DNA of 64,000 nt from an uncultured Prevotellaceae bacterium. GTDB lineage: Bacteria; Bacteroidota; Bacteroidia; Bacteroidales; Bacteroidaceae. This document shows, in pieces, positions 17,078 through 26,045 of this stretch. Position 1 is the first letter of the stretch; each line of letters begins with the position of its first letter. The stretch is from positions 1 to 64,000 of the forward strand of contig CAMVDU010000003.1 of NCBI GenBank assembly GCA_947166345.1. Direction: 5' to 3'. The notes below the pieces were generated by a model. The model was not told the origin of the DNA. It saw nothing but the letters and a program-made list of their open reading frames with translations, and did no database searches. The position numbers and the translations under genes are program-made.

Positions 17078-19105
17078 TTACTTGAGTTCAAGTTCTTTCT
17101 GTAATCGGATAATCTCGTCACGGTATTGTGCGGCCTGAAGGAAATCGAGTTGTTTGGCGGCCTCTTTCATTCGGCGTGTGGTCTCTGCTATAAGTTTCTC
17201 AATCTGTGGTCGGGTCATACGCTCGACAATCGGGTCGGCAGCAATAGTTGAGAGCCCTGGCGTGAGTGTTGAAAGCTGTGGTTTGAGTAGTTCTTTAAGG
17301 TCTGGTGATGAGTCTTTAGAAAGACTTGAATGAAGCGATTTAACTATTTGAGTTGGAGTAATATGATGCTCTTCGTTATAATGTAATTGTTTGGCTCGAC
17401 GTCGATTAGTTTCGTCTATGGTCATCTGCATCGAAGCGGTAATAGTGTCGGCGTACATGATGACTTTTCCATTGACGTTGCGAGCTGCACGTCCAGCTGT
17501 CTGAATGAGGCTTCTACGTGAACGAAGGAAGCCTTCCTTGTCAGCATCGAGGATGGCTACAAGAGAAACCTCTGGCAGGTCAAGTCCCTCTCGTAGCAGA
17601 TTTACACCAACCAGTACATCATACTCGCCTTGTCGTAATTTTTCCAATATTTGTACGCGGTCAAGCGTTGCTACGTCACTGTGAATGTAGGCAGTCTGTA
17701 TGTTATGATTCAGCAGGTATTCGCTTAATTCCTCAGCCATTCGTTTGGTCAGAGTGGTAATCAGAGTGCGTTCTTTCCGTTCCATTCTGACGCGAATTTC
17801 CTCTAATAGGTCATCTATTTGGTTCTCTGAGGGTCTTACCTCTATTTCTGGATCGAGCAATCCGGTAGGTCTTATCACTTGCTCCACCACGATGCCCTCT
17901 GCTTCGTTGAGTTCAAAATCGGCAGGTGTGGCTGATACATAGATAGTCTGACCTGTGTTCTGCTGAAACTCTTCGAAAGTTAGTGGACGATTGTCAAATG
18001 CTGCAGGCAAACGGAATCCATATTCCACGAGATTGGTCTTGCGGGCGCGGTCGCCACCATACATTGCTCCTATCTGAGGTACACTGACATGACTTTCATC
18101 AATAACTAACAGAAAGTCGTCTGGGAAGAAATCAAGCAGGCAATAGGGACGTTCGCCTGCCTTACGACCATCAAAATAGCGTGAATAATTCTCTATACCT
18201 GAACAATGCCCCAGTTCTTTGATCATTTCCATGTCATACTCAACACGTTCTTTGATACGCTGTGCCTTGATGTCATCACCCAGTTCCTGAAAGAACTCTA
18301 CCTGCTTTAAAAGATCATCTTGAATATCGTGGATGGCACGGTTTGTCTGTTCCTGCGTGGTCATGAAGAGGTTAGCGGGATAGAGCTTGTAATCGGCATA
18401 ACGTCCCATTCTTAGCATAGTGACGGGGTCGAGCTCCTCGATGGTGTCAATTTCATCATCCCAGAAAGTCACACGCAGAATTTTCTCGCTATAAGCCATA
18501 TAAATATCAATCGTATCGCCCTTTACGCGGAAGTTTCCACGTTGTAGTTCCAAGTCGTTGCGAACGTATAGTGACTGCACCAGTTTTCTTAACAAAACAT
18601 TGCGGTCGATGGCCTGCCCCTGACGTATCTCGATAACGTTGTCGGAAAGGGCGTTAGGACTACCCATACCATAAATACACGATACCGAAGATACGACAAT
18701 GACATCCCTTCTGCCTGACAATAAGGCTGATACAGCTGATAGTCGCAGACGGTCAATCTCCTCGTTGATGGCAAGGTCTTTCTCAATATAGGTGTCTGTA
18801 TGGGGTAGGTAAGCTTCGGGCTGATAGTAGTCATAGTAACTGACATAATACTCTACAGCGTTGTCAGGAAAGAATCCCTTCATCTCGTCGTACAACTGTG
18901 CTGCCAGCGTCTTATTGTGCGAGAGAATGAGTGTCGGTCGCTCGACATTCTGAATGACGTTAGCAATAGTAAACGTCTTGCCAGAGCCTGTCACACCCAG
19001 CAAAACCTGAGCTCGGTCGCCTCTTTTCACGCCATCTGTCAACTCGCGAATGGCCTCGGGTTGGTCACCTGTTGGTTTGTATTTTGATGTCAGTTTGAAC
19101 TTCAT
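17078..19105 (-). CDS. uvrB: UvrB, excinuclease ABC subunit B
   Basis: UvrB is the helicase-like damage verifier of nucleotide excision repair. The 675-residue chain has Walker A GVTGSGKTFT near residue 40, the beta-hairpin region YYVSYYDYYQPEAY, the DESH Walker B box, motif VI QTAGRAARN, and the C-terminal UVR motif (EAAKQLDFLQAAQYRDEI) that binds UvrC. Full length for the family. Transcribed alone from its own promoter. Confidence 0.98.
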   Translation of the reverse strand: MKFKLTSKYKPTGDQPEAIRELTDGVKRGDRAQVLLGVTGSGKTFTIANVIQNVERPTLILSHNKTLAAQLYDEMKGFFPDNAVEYYVSYYDYYQPEAYLPHTDTYIEKDLAINEEIDRLRLSAVSALLSGRRDVIVVSSVSCIYGMGSPNALSDNVIEIRQGQAIDRNVLLRKLVQSLYVRNDLELQRGNFRVKGDTIDIYMAYSEKILRVTFWDDEIDTIEELDPVTMLRMGRYADYKLYPANLFMTTQEQTNRAIHDIQDDLLKQVEFFQELGDDIKAQRIKERVEYDMEMIKELGHCSGIENYSRYFDGRKAGERPYCLLDFFPDDFLLVIDESHVSVPQIGAMYGGDRARKTNLVEYGFRLPAAFDNRPLTFEEFQQNTGQTIYVSATPADFELNEAEGIVVEQVIRPTGLLDPEIEVRPSENQIDDLLEEIRVRMERKERTLITTLTKRMAEELSEYLLNHNIQTAYIHSDVATLDRVQILEKLRQGEYDVLVGVNLLREGLDLPEVSLVAILDADKEGFLRSRRSLIQTAGRAARNVNGKVIMYADTITASMQMTIDETNRRRAKQLHYNEEHHITPTQIVKSLHSSLSKDSSPDLKELLKPQLSTLTPGLSTIAADPIVERMTRPQIEKLIAETTRRMKEAAKQLDFLQAAQYRDEIIRLQKELELK

Positions 19106-19112
19106 AAGGCTG

Positions 19113-19120
19113 CAAAATTA
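19113..19120 (-). promoter_or_regulatory. Promoter -7 element for uvrB
   Basis: Minus-strand TAATTTTG fits TAnnTTTG, eight bases upstream of the uvrB ATG, implying a very short leader. No good -33 box seen. Confidence 0.45.
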
Positions 19121-19171
19121 CAAATAATCTGTGAAATATGTCACTTGAGTGGTTAAAAAATATATAAACCC

Positions 19172-19202
19172 TTTGTTTTTTGGGCAAAAATGAGTACTTT
19201 TG
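19172..19202 (+). promoter_or_regulatory. Promoter for bamD operon
   Basis: TTTG at 19172-19175, a 19-bp gap, then TACTTTTG at 19195-19202: a full match to the Bacteroidota housekeeping promoter. It excludes the in-frame ATG at 19180 as the bamD start. Confidence 0.75.
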
Positions 19203-19221
19203 CACGCTAATTCTTATGCGC

Positions 19222-20049
19222 ATGAAAAAATATGTCTATATCATGCTCACGATGGTGCTGTTTTTAAGCAGTTGCGCTGGTGAGTTTAATAAAGTTTTCA
19301 AGTCTCAGGACTACGATTATCGCTATGAGTTTGCTAAGCAATGCTTTGCTGAAGGCAAATATCAGCGTGCCGTCACCCTTCTTCAAGACTTGATTACGAT
19401 GAAGAAGGGTACTGATGAGGCGCAAGAGTCGCTCTATATGTTGGCTATGGCTGAATATATGAGCGGTGACTATGAGTCGGCGTCGGCTACTTTTAAAAAG
19501 TACTATCAAAGCTATCCGCGTGGCCATTATGCTGAGCATGCCTCGTTCTACATCGGTCAGTCACTCTTTGAAAGTTCTCCTGAGCCCCGTCTTGATCAGA
19601 CACCGACAATGGGAGCCATCAATGCCTATCAGCAGTTTATTGACATTTATCCTTCATCACCTTTACGTAAAAGAGCTACCGAACGTCTTTTTGAACTACA
19701 GGATAAATTGGTTCAGAAAGAGTTGCTGTCTGCCCAGCTCTATTACAACCTGGGTGGCTATTTTGGTAATATCAACTCGAACAACGAGAGCAACTATATC
19801 GCATCTATCATCACGGCTCAGAATGCTTTGAAAACCTATCCGTCAACGAAGTGGCGTGAAGACTTTGCCGTGCTCATCATGAAGAGTAAGTTTGAACTGG
19901 CAGAGAATTCCAGTCAAGACAAACAGTTGGAACGTTACCGTGATGCCGAGGATGAGTGCTATGGTTTCCTAAACGAATATCCTGATTCGAAGAATTGTGA
20001 GATAGCTAATAAGTTCATCTCCAAATGTAAGAAGGTGATTGGTGACTAA
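19222..20049 (+). CDS. bamD: BamD outer membrane assembly lipoprotein
   Basis: The 275-residue lipoprotein begins MKKYVYIMLTMVLFLSSC with lipobox LSSC. It is followed by TPR-like helices: YEFAKQCFAEGKYQRAVTLL, EAQESLYMLAMAEYMSGDYE and SFYIGQSLFE, then further pairs to the C-terminus. BamD is the scaffold of the BAM complex at the inner leaflet of the outer membrane. I start at 19222; ATG 19216 is also possible, but 19180 lies within the promoter. An omega-like subunit gene and a DUF4293 gene follow, the usual Bacteroidales order. Confidence 0.92.
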   Translation: MKKYVYIMLTMVLFLSSCAGEFNKVFKSQDYDYRYEFAKQCFAEGKYQRAVTLLQDLITMKKGTDEAQESLYMLAMAEYMSGDYESASATFKKYYQSYPRGHYAEHASFYIGQSLFESSPEPRLDQTPTMGAINAYQQFIDIYPSSPLRKRATERLFELQDKLVQKELLSAQLYYNLGGYFGNINSNNESNYIASIITAQNALKTYPSTKWREDFAVLIMKSKFELAENSSQDKQLERYRDAEDECYGFLNEYPDSKNCEIANKFISKCKKVIGD

Positions 20050-20131
20050 CCCATAGCCCCTCAGTAACAAAAGTCCCCTTGGACTCATAAGGAATCATTA
20101 GAAAGAAAAAACCAAAAAGATAATAAACAAA

Positions 20132-20482
20132 ATGGATTACAAAAAGTCAAAAGCGCCAGTCAATACTGTGACGCGCAACATTATGGATCTCAGCGATGAG
20201 ACAGGCAACATCTACGAGAGCGTGGCAATCATTGCCAAGCGTGCTAATCAGATTAGTGTTCAGATTAAGGAAGACCTCTCTAAGAAACTTGCAGAGTTTG
20301 CCAGTTATAACGATTCGTTGGAAGAGGTGTTTGAGAACCGTGAGCAGATAGAGATCTCTCGTTATTACGAGAAGTTACCCAAGCCCACACTGCTGGCTAC
20401 TCAGGAGTTCGTTGATGGCAAGGTCTATTTCCGCGATCCTTCTAAGGAGACAGACGCTGAGGGCACAGAATTTGATGCTTAA
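20132..20482 (+). CDS. Omega-like RNA polymerase subunit (Rpb6/RpoZ family)
   Basis: The 116-residue acidic protein is the Bacteroidota counterpart of omega. The core TRNIMDLSDETGNIYESVAI with IAKRANQI resembles the omega/Rpb6 motif in which a conserved segment wraps the beta-prime C-terminal tail. The C-terminal half is specific to the phylum. It stands 82 bases after bamD and 26 before the DUF4293 gene. Assignment rests on motif and gene order; sequence identity to E. coli RpoZ is weak. Confidence 0.8.
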   Translation: MDYKKSKAPVNTVTRNIMDLSDETGNIYESVAIIAKRANQISVQIKEDLSKKLAEFASYNDSLEEVFENREQIEISRYYEKLPKPTLLATQEFVDGKVYFRDPSKETDAEGTEFDA

Positions 20483-20508
20483 CCTCCAACGAAGCTGACT
20501 ATTTTGCT

Positions 20509-20871
20509 ATGATTCAACGCAAGCAAACCATTTTCTTGCTCCTATCGGCCATAGCCTTGGGTATTGCAGCATTTGCCAACACGGGAACGTGGGTCATGCT
20601 GGCTGTACTCATTGTCACGGTGATAATGGCTTTAGGTAACATCTTTCTCTACAAAAACCGCAAGCGTCAGGCGTTGGTTGCTCTTTGCACCATGTTTCTG
20701 ATTGTATTGTGGTATGTGCTGTTGGCTGTCAGAAATCGTAATTTGTCTGGTAGTGTTCAGCTGCATTGGCAGGATGCGTTACCTATGTTGGCTGTTTTGC
20801 TGCTGTTTCTGGCTCGTCAGGGTATTATCAAAGATGAAAAGCTGGTACGCTCACTCGATCGCATCAGGTAA
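20509..20871 (+). CDS. DUF4293-type small membrane protein
   Basis: The 120-residue protein has four hydrophobic segments (about residues 6-22, 25-45, 52-70 and 82-104) separated by short basic loops, and a charged C-terminus. This is the pattern of DUF4293, a Bacteroidota family with no known function found after bamD and the omega-like gene. Part of the bamD operon. Confidence 0.75.
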   Translation: MIQRKQTIFLLLSAIALGIAAFANTGTWVMLAVLIVTVIMALGNIFLYKNRKRQALVALCTMFLIVLWYVLLAVRNRNLSGSVQLHWQDALPMLAVLLLFLARQGIIKDEKLVRSLDRIR

Positions 20872-20892
20872 AGTCAACAGCTAATCCCAATC

Positions 20893-21489
20893 ATGGAAGT
20901 AAAAACTGCTGAGTTTTCGATTTCTTCACCAATGGTGTCGATGTGTCCTAGGGACACTAAGCCCGAGTATGCCTTTATTGGACGTTCCAATGTTGGCAAG
21001 TCGAGCCTTATCAACATGCTTTGTCGCAACAAGAAGTTGGCGAAGACATCTTCAACACCAGGCAAGACACTCCTTATCAACCATTTTATAATAAATAAGG
21101 AGTGGTATCTTGTTGATCTTCCTGGTTATGGTTTCGCCAAGCGCTCCAAGAAAGAGGTGCAGAAAATTGATCAGATGATTCGTGGCTATATTCTTGGTCG
21201 CGAACAGTTGGTGAATGTGTTTGTGCTCATTGACGTTCGTTTGGAACCCCAGGCCATCGATCTCGAGTTTATGAACTGGTTGGGTATGTCGAGTGTTCCA
21301 TTCTCCATTGTATTCACTAAGGCCGACAAACTGACCTCAGCTAAGGTTCGTGCCAATGTTGAAGCCTACAAAAAGAAGATGATGGAAACTTGGGAGGAAA
21401 TGCCGCCCCATTTCGTGACCTCGGCAGAGAGTCGTGAGGGTAGGGACGACGTGCTTGGTTATATCGAACAGATCAATAAGTCGTTATAG
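20893..21489 (+). CDS. engB: EngB/YsxC ribosome biogenesis GTPase
   Basis: The 198-residue TrmE-Era-type GTPase acts in assembly of the large ribosomal subunit. Motifs: G1 [13 protein letters not shown]2 region SSTPGKT, G3 [15 protein letters not shown]4 TKADK, G5 near TSAES. Length is normal. It lies 21 bases after the DUF4293 gene and 33 before the ABC-F gene. Confidence 0.96.
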   Translation: MEVKTAEFSISSPMVSMCPRDTKPEYAFIGRSNVGKSSLINMLCRNKKLAKTSSTPGKTLLINHFIINKEWYLVDLPGYGFAKRSKKEVQKIDQMIRGYILGREQLVNVFVLIDVRLEPQAIDLEFMNWLGMSSVPFSIVFTKADKLTSAKVRANVEAYKKKMMETWEEMPPHFVTSAESREGRDDVLGYIEQINKSL

Positions 21490-21522
21490 CTTCTCACTCC
21501 CAATTACCCCTTTGCATTCAGA

Positions 21523-23325
21523 ATGGCCCGCGAGAATCCATACCTTGACGTACAAAACCTTACGAAATCGTTTGGTTCGCTGTTGCTGTTCAAGGATATC
21601 AGTTTCTCTATAGCCGAAGGTCAGAAGGTAGGACTCATCGCCAAAAACGGTACGGGCAAGTCAACGTTACTGTCAATCCTTTCGGGTAAGGAGGGCTACG
21701 ACGAAGGTAGCATTATCTACCGTCGTGACCTCAAAGTGGGCATTTTGGAACAATCACCCCGTTTCGAACCTGAAGAAAGTGTTCTTGATGCTTGTTTTAA
21801 TCATCAAGGTGACCCGGAACGGGTACTCAAGGCTAAGCAAATACTTACTCAGTTAAAGATTCGTGACCTCGGACAGCCGATGGGTCAGCTATCAGGTGGC
21901 CAGCAGAAACGTGTAGCATTAGCTAATGTGCTGATTCTCGAGCCCGACTTCCTGATTCTCGACGAGCCTACCAACCATCTTGACCTTGAAATGATTGAAT
22001 GGCTCGAGGGCTTCTTGAAACGTGGCAATAAGACCCTGTTGATGGTCACCCACGACCGCTATTTCTTGGATCGTGTCTGCTCAGTCATCCTTGAACTCGA
22101 TGATCAGACGATTTACACTTATCGTGGCAACTACTCCTATTATTTGGAGAAACGTCAGGAACGTATCGACAATCGACGTGCTGAGATTGTCCGAGCCAAT
22201 AACCTGTATCGAACGGAGCTCGACTGGATGCGTCGTCAGCCGCAGGCTCGTGGACATAAAGCCAAGTATCGCGAGGATGCTTTCTATGAGTTGGAGCGTG
22301 TGGCAAAGGCAAGGATTGAAGAGCGTCAGGTGCGTTTGAAGGCCTCGAATGTCTATATAGGCAGTAAAATCTTCGAGTGTCAGTATATTTCAAAAGCGTT
22401 TCAACCCTCGACAATTATCCTTAAGGATTTCTACTATAACTTCTCGCGTTTCGAGAAAATGGGTATCGTTGGCAACAACGGCACAGGCAAAACTACTTTC
22501 CTTAAGATGTTGCTGGGTGAGATGCAACCCGATAGTGGACGAATTGTCATTGGCGATACAGTGCGCTTCGGCTATTTCTCGCAAGAAGGACTGAAGTTTG
22601 ATGAGCAGCAGAAGGTCATTGACGTGGTGCGCGATATAGCTGAATATGTAGATTTGGGCTCTGGACGACACCTCTCGGCTTCACAGTTCCTGCAGCATTT
22701 CCTCTTCACCCCCGAACAACAGCACAACTATGTTTATAAGTTGTCTGGTGGTGAACGGCGCAAACTGTACCTTTGTACTGTGCTGATGCGCAACCCCAAC
22801 TTTCTGGTGCTCGACGAGCCTACCAACGACCTTGATATCGTCACGTTGCAGATTCTCGAGGAATACCTGCAAGATTTTCCTGGATGTGTCATTGTGGTAA
22901 GCCACGACCGCTATTTCATGGATAAGGTGGTTGACCATCTGTTGGTGTTCAGGGGGCAGGGCGAGGTAAAAGACTTTCCTGGTAACTACACCCAGTATCG
23001 TGAATGGCAGGCTTTGCAGCCAAAGAGTTCTATCAGTAATAGTCAAAGTAGTAACACCAGTCAAAATAGTAGTACTAGTCAAAGTAATCGTTCTACTCAA
23101 ACCTGTCATACCAGTCGCAAGCTCTCGTTTAAGGAGAAACGCGAGATGGAACAGTTGGAAAAAGACATCGCATCCCTCGAAGCCGAGAAGAAACAGATAG
23201 AAGAAGCCCTTTGTGGTGGTACTACACAAGTGGAAGAGATAACAATGCTGAGCAAGCGTCTGCCTGTTCTCAACGACGAGCTTGATGAAAAGTCGATGCG
23301 CTGGCTCGAACTTAGTGAAATATAA
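21523..23325 (+). CDS. ABC-F family ATPase (Uup/EttA-like)
   Basis: The 600-residue protein has two soluble ABC cassettes and no membrane segments, as expected for ABC-F factors that act on the ribosome. Cassette 1: AKNGTGKSTLLS, LSGGQQKRVAL, LILDEPTNHLDL. Cassette 2: GNNGTGKTTFLKM, LSGGERRKLYL, LVLDEPTNDLDI. The C-terminal extension ends in a coiled coil (KEKREMEQLEKDIASLEAEK) as in Uup. Between cassette 2 and the coiled coil, residues about 505-526 are a Ser/Asn/Thr/Gln repeat encoded by a DNA tandem array. Uup-type is favoured by the C-terminal coiled coil. Confidence 0.92.
   Translation: MARENPYLDVQNLTKSFGSLLLFKDISFSIAEGQKVGLIAKNGTGKSTLLSILSGKEGYDEGSIIYRRDLKVGILEQSPRFEPEESVLDACFNHQGDPERVLKAKQILTQLKIRDLGQPMGQLSGGQQKRVALANVLILEPDFLILDEPTNHLDLEMIEWLEGFLKRGNKTLLMVTHDRYFLDRVCSVILELDDQTIYTYRGNYSYYLEKRQERIDNRRAEIVRANNLYRTELDWMRRQPQARGHKAKYREDAFYELERVAKARIEERQVRLKASNVYIGSKIFECQYISKAFQPSTIILKDFYYNFSRFEKMGIVGNNGTGKTTFLKMLLGEMQPDSGRIVIGDTVRFGYFSQEGLKFDEQQKVIDVVRDIAEYVDLGSGRHLSASQFLQHFLFTPEQQHNYVYKLSGGERRKLYLCTVLMRNPNFLVLDEPTNDLDIVTLQILEEYLQDFPGCVIVVSHDRYFMDKVVDHLLVFRGQGEVKDFPGNYTQYREWQALQPKSSISNSQSSNTSQNSSTSQSNRSTQTCHTSRKLSFKEKREMEQLEKDIASLEAEKKQIEEALCGGTTQVEEITMLSKRLPVLNDELDEKSMRWLELSEI
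23035..23100. repeat. 18-bp tandem array inside the ABC-F gene
   Basis: A 12-bp partial unit then AGTAGTAACACCAGTCAA, AATAGTAGTACTAGTCAA and AGTAATCGTTCTACTCAA. They encode six-residue repeats SSNTSQ, NSSTSQ, SNRSTQ in the linker before the C-terminal coiled coil. Confidence 0.85.
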
Positions 23326-23329
23326 GCTT

Positions 23330-23356
23330 TAGGCCACATAAGTCCCATAGGTCACA
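23330..23356. repeat. 9-bp tandem array between the ABC-F gene and recR
   Basis: TAGGCCACA, TAAGTCCCA, TAGGTCACA, starting five bases after the ABC-F stop codon. Its reverse complement matches the style of the arrays at 61832-61876 and inside uvrA at 8723-8767. Confidence 0.8.
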
Positions 23357-23375
23357 TAAGTAAAAGACAAAGACA

Positions 23376-23990
23376 ATGATTCAACAATACCCATCACGAC
23401 TACTCGAGAAATCGGTACAGGAGTTCTCACAACTCCCAGGTATTGGGCGCAAGACGGCTCTTCGTCTGGTGCTCCACCTGTTACGTCAGGATACGGCCGA
23501 TGTTGAGCAGTTTACCGATGCTATTGCAACGATGAAACGCGAGGTGAAGTTCTGTCGCTCTTGCCACAATATCAGCGATACCGACCTCTGTCCGATTTGC
23601 TCTGACAAACGTCGCGATGCATCGACAATTTGTGTGGTGGAGAATATTCAGGACGTGATGGCTGTTGAGAATACCCAGCAGTTTCAGGGACTTTACCACG
23701 TGTTGGGAGGACTCATCTCACCGATGGACGGTATTGGCCCTTCCGACCTTGAGATAGACTCATTGGTACAGCGCGTGGCAGAAGGTGAAGTTAAGGAGGT
23801 GATACTGGCGCTTAGCTCTACGATGGAGGGCGACACTACCAACTTCTACATCTTCCGCAAGCTAGCCGCTTTTGATGTGAAGATCAGCATCATTGCCCGT
23901 GGTATTGCTGTAGGAAACGAACTGGAATATACCGATGAGGTGACATTAGGACGATCCATATTGAATCGAACCCCCTTTGATGGAAAATAG
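23376..23990 (+). CDS. recR: Recombination mediator RecR
   Basis: The 204-residue protein works with RecO (RecFOR) to load RecA on gapped DNA. It has the N-terminal helix-hairpin-helix ([20 protein letters not shown]), a four-cysteine zinc motif ([16 protein letters not shown]), a Toprim core starting [13 protein letters not shown], and the C-terminal [19 protein letters not shown] element. Complete and normal in length. Confidence 0.97.
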   Translation: MIQQYPSRLLEKSVQEFSQLPGIGRKTALRLVLHLLRQDTADVEQFTDAIATMKREVKFCRSCHNISDTDLCPICSDKRRDASTICVVENIQDVMAVENTQQFQGLYHVLGGLISPMDGIGPSDLEIDSLVQRVAEGEVKEVILALSSTMEGDTTNFYIFRKLAAFDVKISIIARGIAVGNELEYTDEVTLGRSILNRTPFDGK

Positions 23991-24001
23991 TTATATAAGA
24001 A

Positions 24002-24427
24002 ATGAAAAGAATTCGTAACATATTGATGACCATCTTCTGCCTTCAGCTATTGACGGCAGGTGTACTTTATATCCTTGGCGACTGGATGAACGTCGATTTG
24101 GCATTTGTCTCGAATGTAGATAGTCAGACGTTGTTTATTGTTTCCACGCTGATGATTCTGACAACACTGGCAAGTATCCCAGCAGGCTTGCGTCTGTTTA
24201 AGTTCTCGAAGGTGGCTTCTGAAATCAAGATGGAGGGTAAACCTGCGCTATTGAAGTGGAGCATTATTCGCATGTTGCTGATAGGCGACCTGTTGGTTAT
24301 CAACACGATGCTGTACTACTTCTTTGGCTTTGAACCTGCCTTCGGCTATCTGGCAATTGTCTGTCTGCTGACGATGCCGTTCATCCTGCCAACCATGAGT
24401 CGTTGTAAATCAGAATTGGAAGCATGA
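24002..24427 (+). CDS. Four-span membrane protein, function unknown
   Basis: The 141-residue protein has four predicted membrane segments at about residues 6-26, 44-64, 83-107 and 115-133, with a basic amphipathic stretch (LRLFKFSKVASEIKMEG) between the second and third. No family was recognised. It begins 11 bases after recR, and its stop overlaps the glycosyltransferase start by four bases (ATGA), implying coupling to it. Confidence 0.7.
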   Translation: MKRIRNILMTIFCLQLLTAGVLYILGDWMNVDLAFVSNVDSQTLFIVSTLMILTTLASIPAGLRLFKFSKVASEIKMEGKPALLKWSIIRMLLIGDLLVINTMLYYFFGFEPAFGYLAIVCLLTMPFILPTMSRCKSELEA

Positions 24428-25533
24428 AACTGACTGTCGTCATCGTCAACTATAACGTTTGCTACTACGTTGAGCAATGTTTGGAGAGCGTCTTCCGTGC
24501 TACGAAAGGTATGGAAAGTGAGATATTCGTTGTTGACAACGCTTCTTCAGATGGCTCAGTTGACTATCTCAGACAAAAATTTGCTAAGCAGATTACACTC
24601 ATCGAATGTCAACATAACCTGGGCTTTGCACGTGCTAACAATATCGCTATCCGTCAGTCAACGGGTGAGTATGTGCTACTGCTCAACCCTGATACCTTTG
24701 TCAGCGAGGATGCCTTGCAACAGGCTGTCAAGTTTATGGATGCCCATCCTAAGGCTGGTGGAGTGGGGGCGATGATGCACAATTCCAACGGTACACTAGC
24801 TAGAGAGTCGCGTAGGGCCATTCCTACGCCATGGGTGTCGCTGCTGAAGATGCTGGGTTTTTCAAAACGCTACTATATGAGTCACCTGTCGTGGGACCAG
24901 CCAGCCTGTATAGAAGCTGTCAGCGGCGCTTTCTTCATGGTACGCCGTGAAGCTATGGATGCTGTGGGTATGCTCGATAAAGATTATTTTATGTATGGCG
25001 AGGATATTGACTTGTCGTATCGCATACTGAAGGGAGGCTATGAAAATTGGTATGTTCCTGCACGTATTGTCCATTACAAAGGTGAGTCAACAATCAGGTC
25101 CAGTTATCGTTATGTGCATGTGTTCTATGATGCGATGCTCATCTTCTTCCGCAAGCATTACAATCACCTCTCATTCTTGGTTACAGTACCCATCAAGATG
25201 GCTATCTATTTCCGTGCATTCATAGCACTTATCTTTATGTTGACTGATAAGATGCGCACATCTTTGGGCTTCGACAGGAAACGTCACGTGGATATGGTTT
25301 ATGTGTATCGCGGCCCTAAGGCAACGAAAAAGAAATTTATAAAACTTGCCAATCGCAAAGGGCTGACGATGGCTTCTGAGGCGCAAAGCTTACCCTATTG
25401 TGAGGTCTATGATGTAGAAAGCGCATCATTTAATCATGTTATCACAGAGGCCGAGAAATCGCAGAAGGCTTTGATTGGCACTTTCTATCCTTCGAAGAAC
25501 TTACTTATCACCCCCAATGATATCATCAAATGA
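24424..25533 (+). CDS. GT2 family glycosyltransferase
   Basis: The 369-residue enzyme has the GT-A fold of family 2: VVIVNYNVCYYVEQCLESV at the N-terminus, IFVVDNASSDGSVDYL with the nucleotide-binding Asp, a DxD-like LLLNPDTFV, and the acceptor-site GEDIDLSYR near residue 195. The pattern is that of rhamnosyltransferase-type enzymes that extend surface polysaccharides. A hydrophobic stretch near 240-262 may attach it to the membrane. Donor and acceptor are unknown. It overlaps both neighbours by four bases. Confidence 0.88.
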   Translation: MKLTVVIVNYNVCYYVEQCLESVFRATKGMESEIFVVDNASSDGSVDYLRQKFAKQITLIECQHNLGFARANNIAIRQSTGEYVLLLNPDTFVSEDALQQAVKFMDAHPKAGGVGAMMHNSNGTLARESRRAIPTPWVSLLKMLGFSKRYYMSHLSWDQPACIEAVSGAFFMVRREAMDAVGMLDKDYFMYGEDIDLSYRILKGGYENWYVPARIVHYKGESTIRSSYRYVHVFYDAMLIFFRKHYNHLSFLVTVPIKMAIYFRAFIALIFMLTDKMRTSLGFDRKRHVDMVYVYRGPKATKKKFIKLANRKGLTMASEAQSLPYCEVYDVESASFNHVITEAEKSQKALIGTFYPSKNLLITPNDIIK

Positions 25534-26045
25534 CGAATCCGCAATCATCTGTTTGCCTGCGTGCAATGGAGCCAGAAGACCTGGAGTTGCTTTATCGCAT
25601 AGAGAATGATCCCGATAGCTGGGGCGTCAGCACCACCAACGTGCCTTATTCGCGCTATGTGCTCCACGATTTCGTGGCTCGTTCGTCGGGTGATATCTAT
25701 ACTGACAAACAGGTACGACTGATTATTGAACTGGAGGATGGTACCCCCATCGGATTGGCAGACTTGATGAATTTTGACCCTCGAAACCTACGCGCTGAGG
25801 TGGGCATCATCATTGCCAAGCACTATCGTCGTCGAGGCTATGCGTCGAAGGCTCTTGAGAAAATGGTGGACTATGCGCGTCAAGTTATCCATCTGCACCA
25901 GTTGTATGCTTTTATCGCACTTTCCAACGAAGCTTCGCTTGCCTTGTTTGCCAAGCAGGGCTTTGTGTCTTCAGAACAGCTTGCTGACTGGCTCTATGAC
26001 GGTCAGTCCTATCAGCCGGCTGTCATTGTACAGAAGATTCTTTAG
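25530..26045 (+). CDS. GNAT family N-acetyltransferase
   Basis: The 171-residue protein resembles RimJ/SpeG-type acetyltransferases: an N-terminal CLRAMEPEDLELLYRIENDPD segment, the acetyl-CoA loop GIIIAKHYRRRGYASKAL, and a C-terminal YAFIALSNEASLALFAKQGF motif. A polyamine or N-terminal amine is the likely acceptor; SpeG-like spermidine acetylation is possible but unproven. Translationally coupled to the glycosyltransferase. Its stop codon overlaps the convergent methyltransferase gene by four bases. Confidence 0.88.
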   Translation: MTNPQSSVCLRAMEPEDLELLYRIENDPDSWGVSTTNVPYSRYVLHDFVARSSGDIYTDKQVRLIIELEDGTPIGLADLMNFDPRNLRAEVGIIIAKHYRRRGYASKALEKMVDYARQVIHLHQLYAFIALSNEASLALFAKQGFVSSEQLADWLYDGQSYQPAVIVQKIL

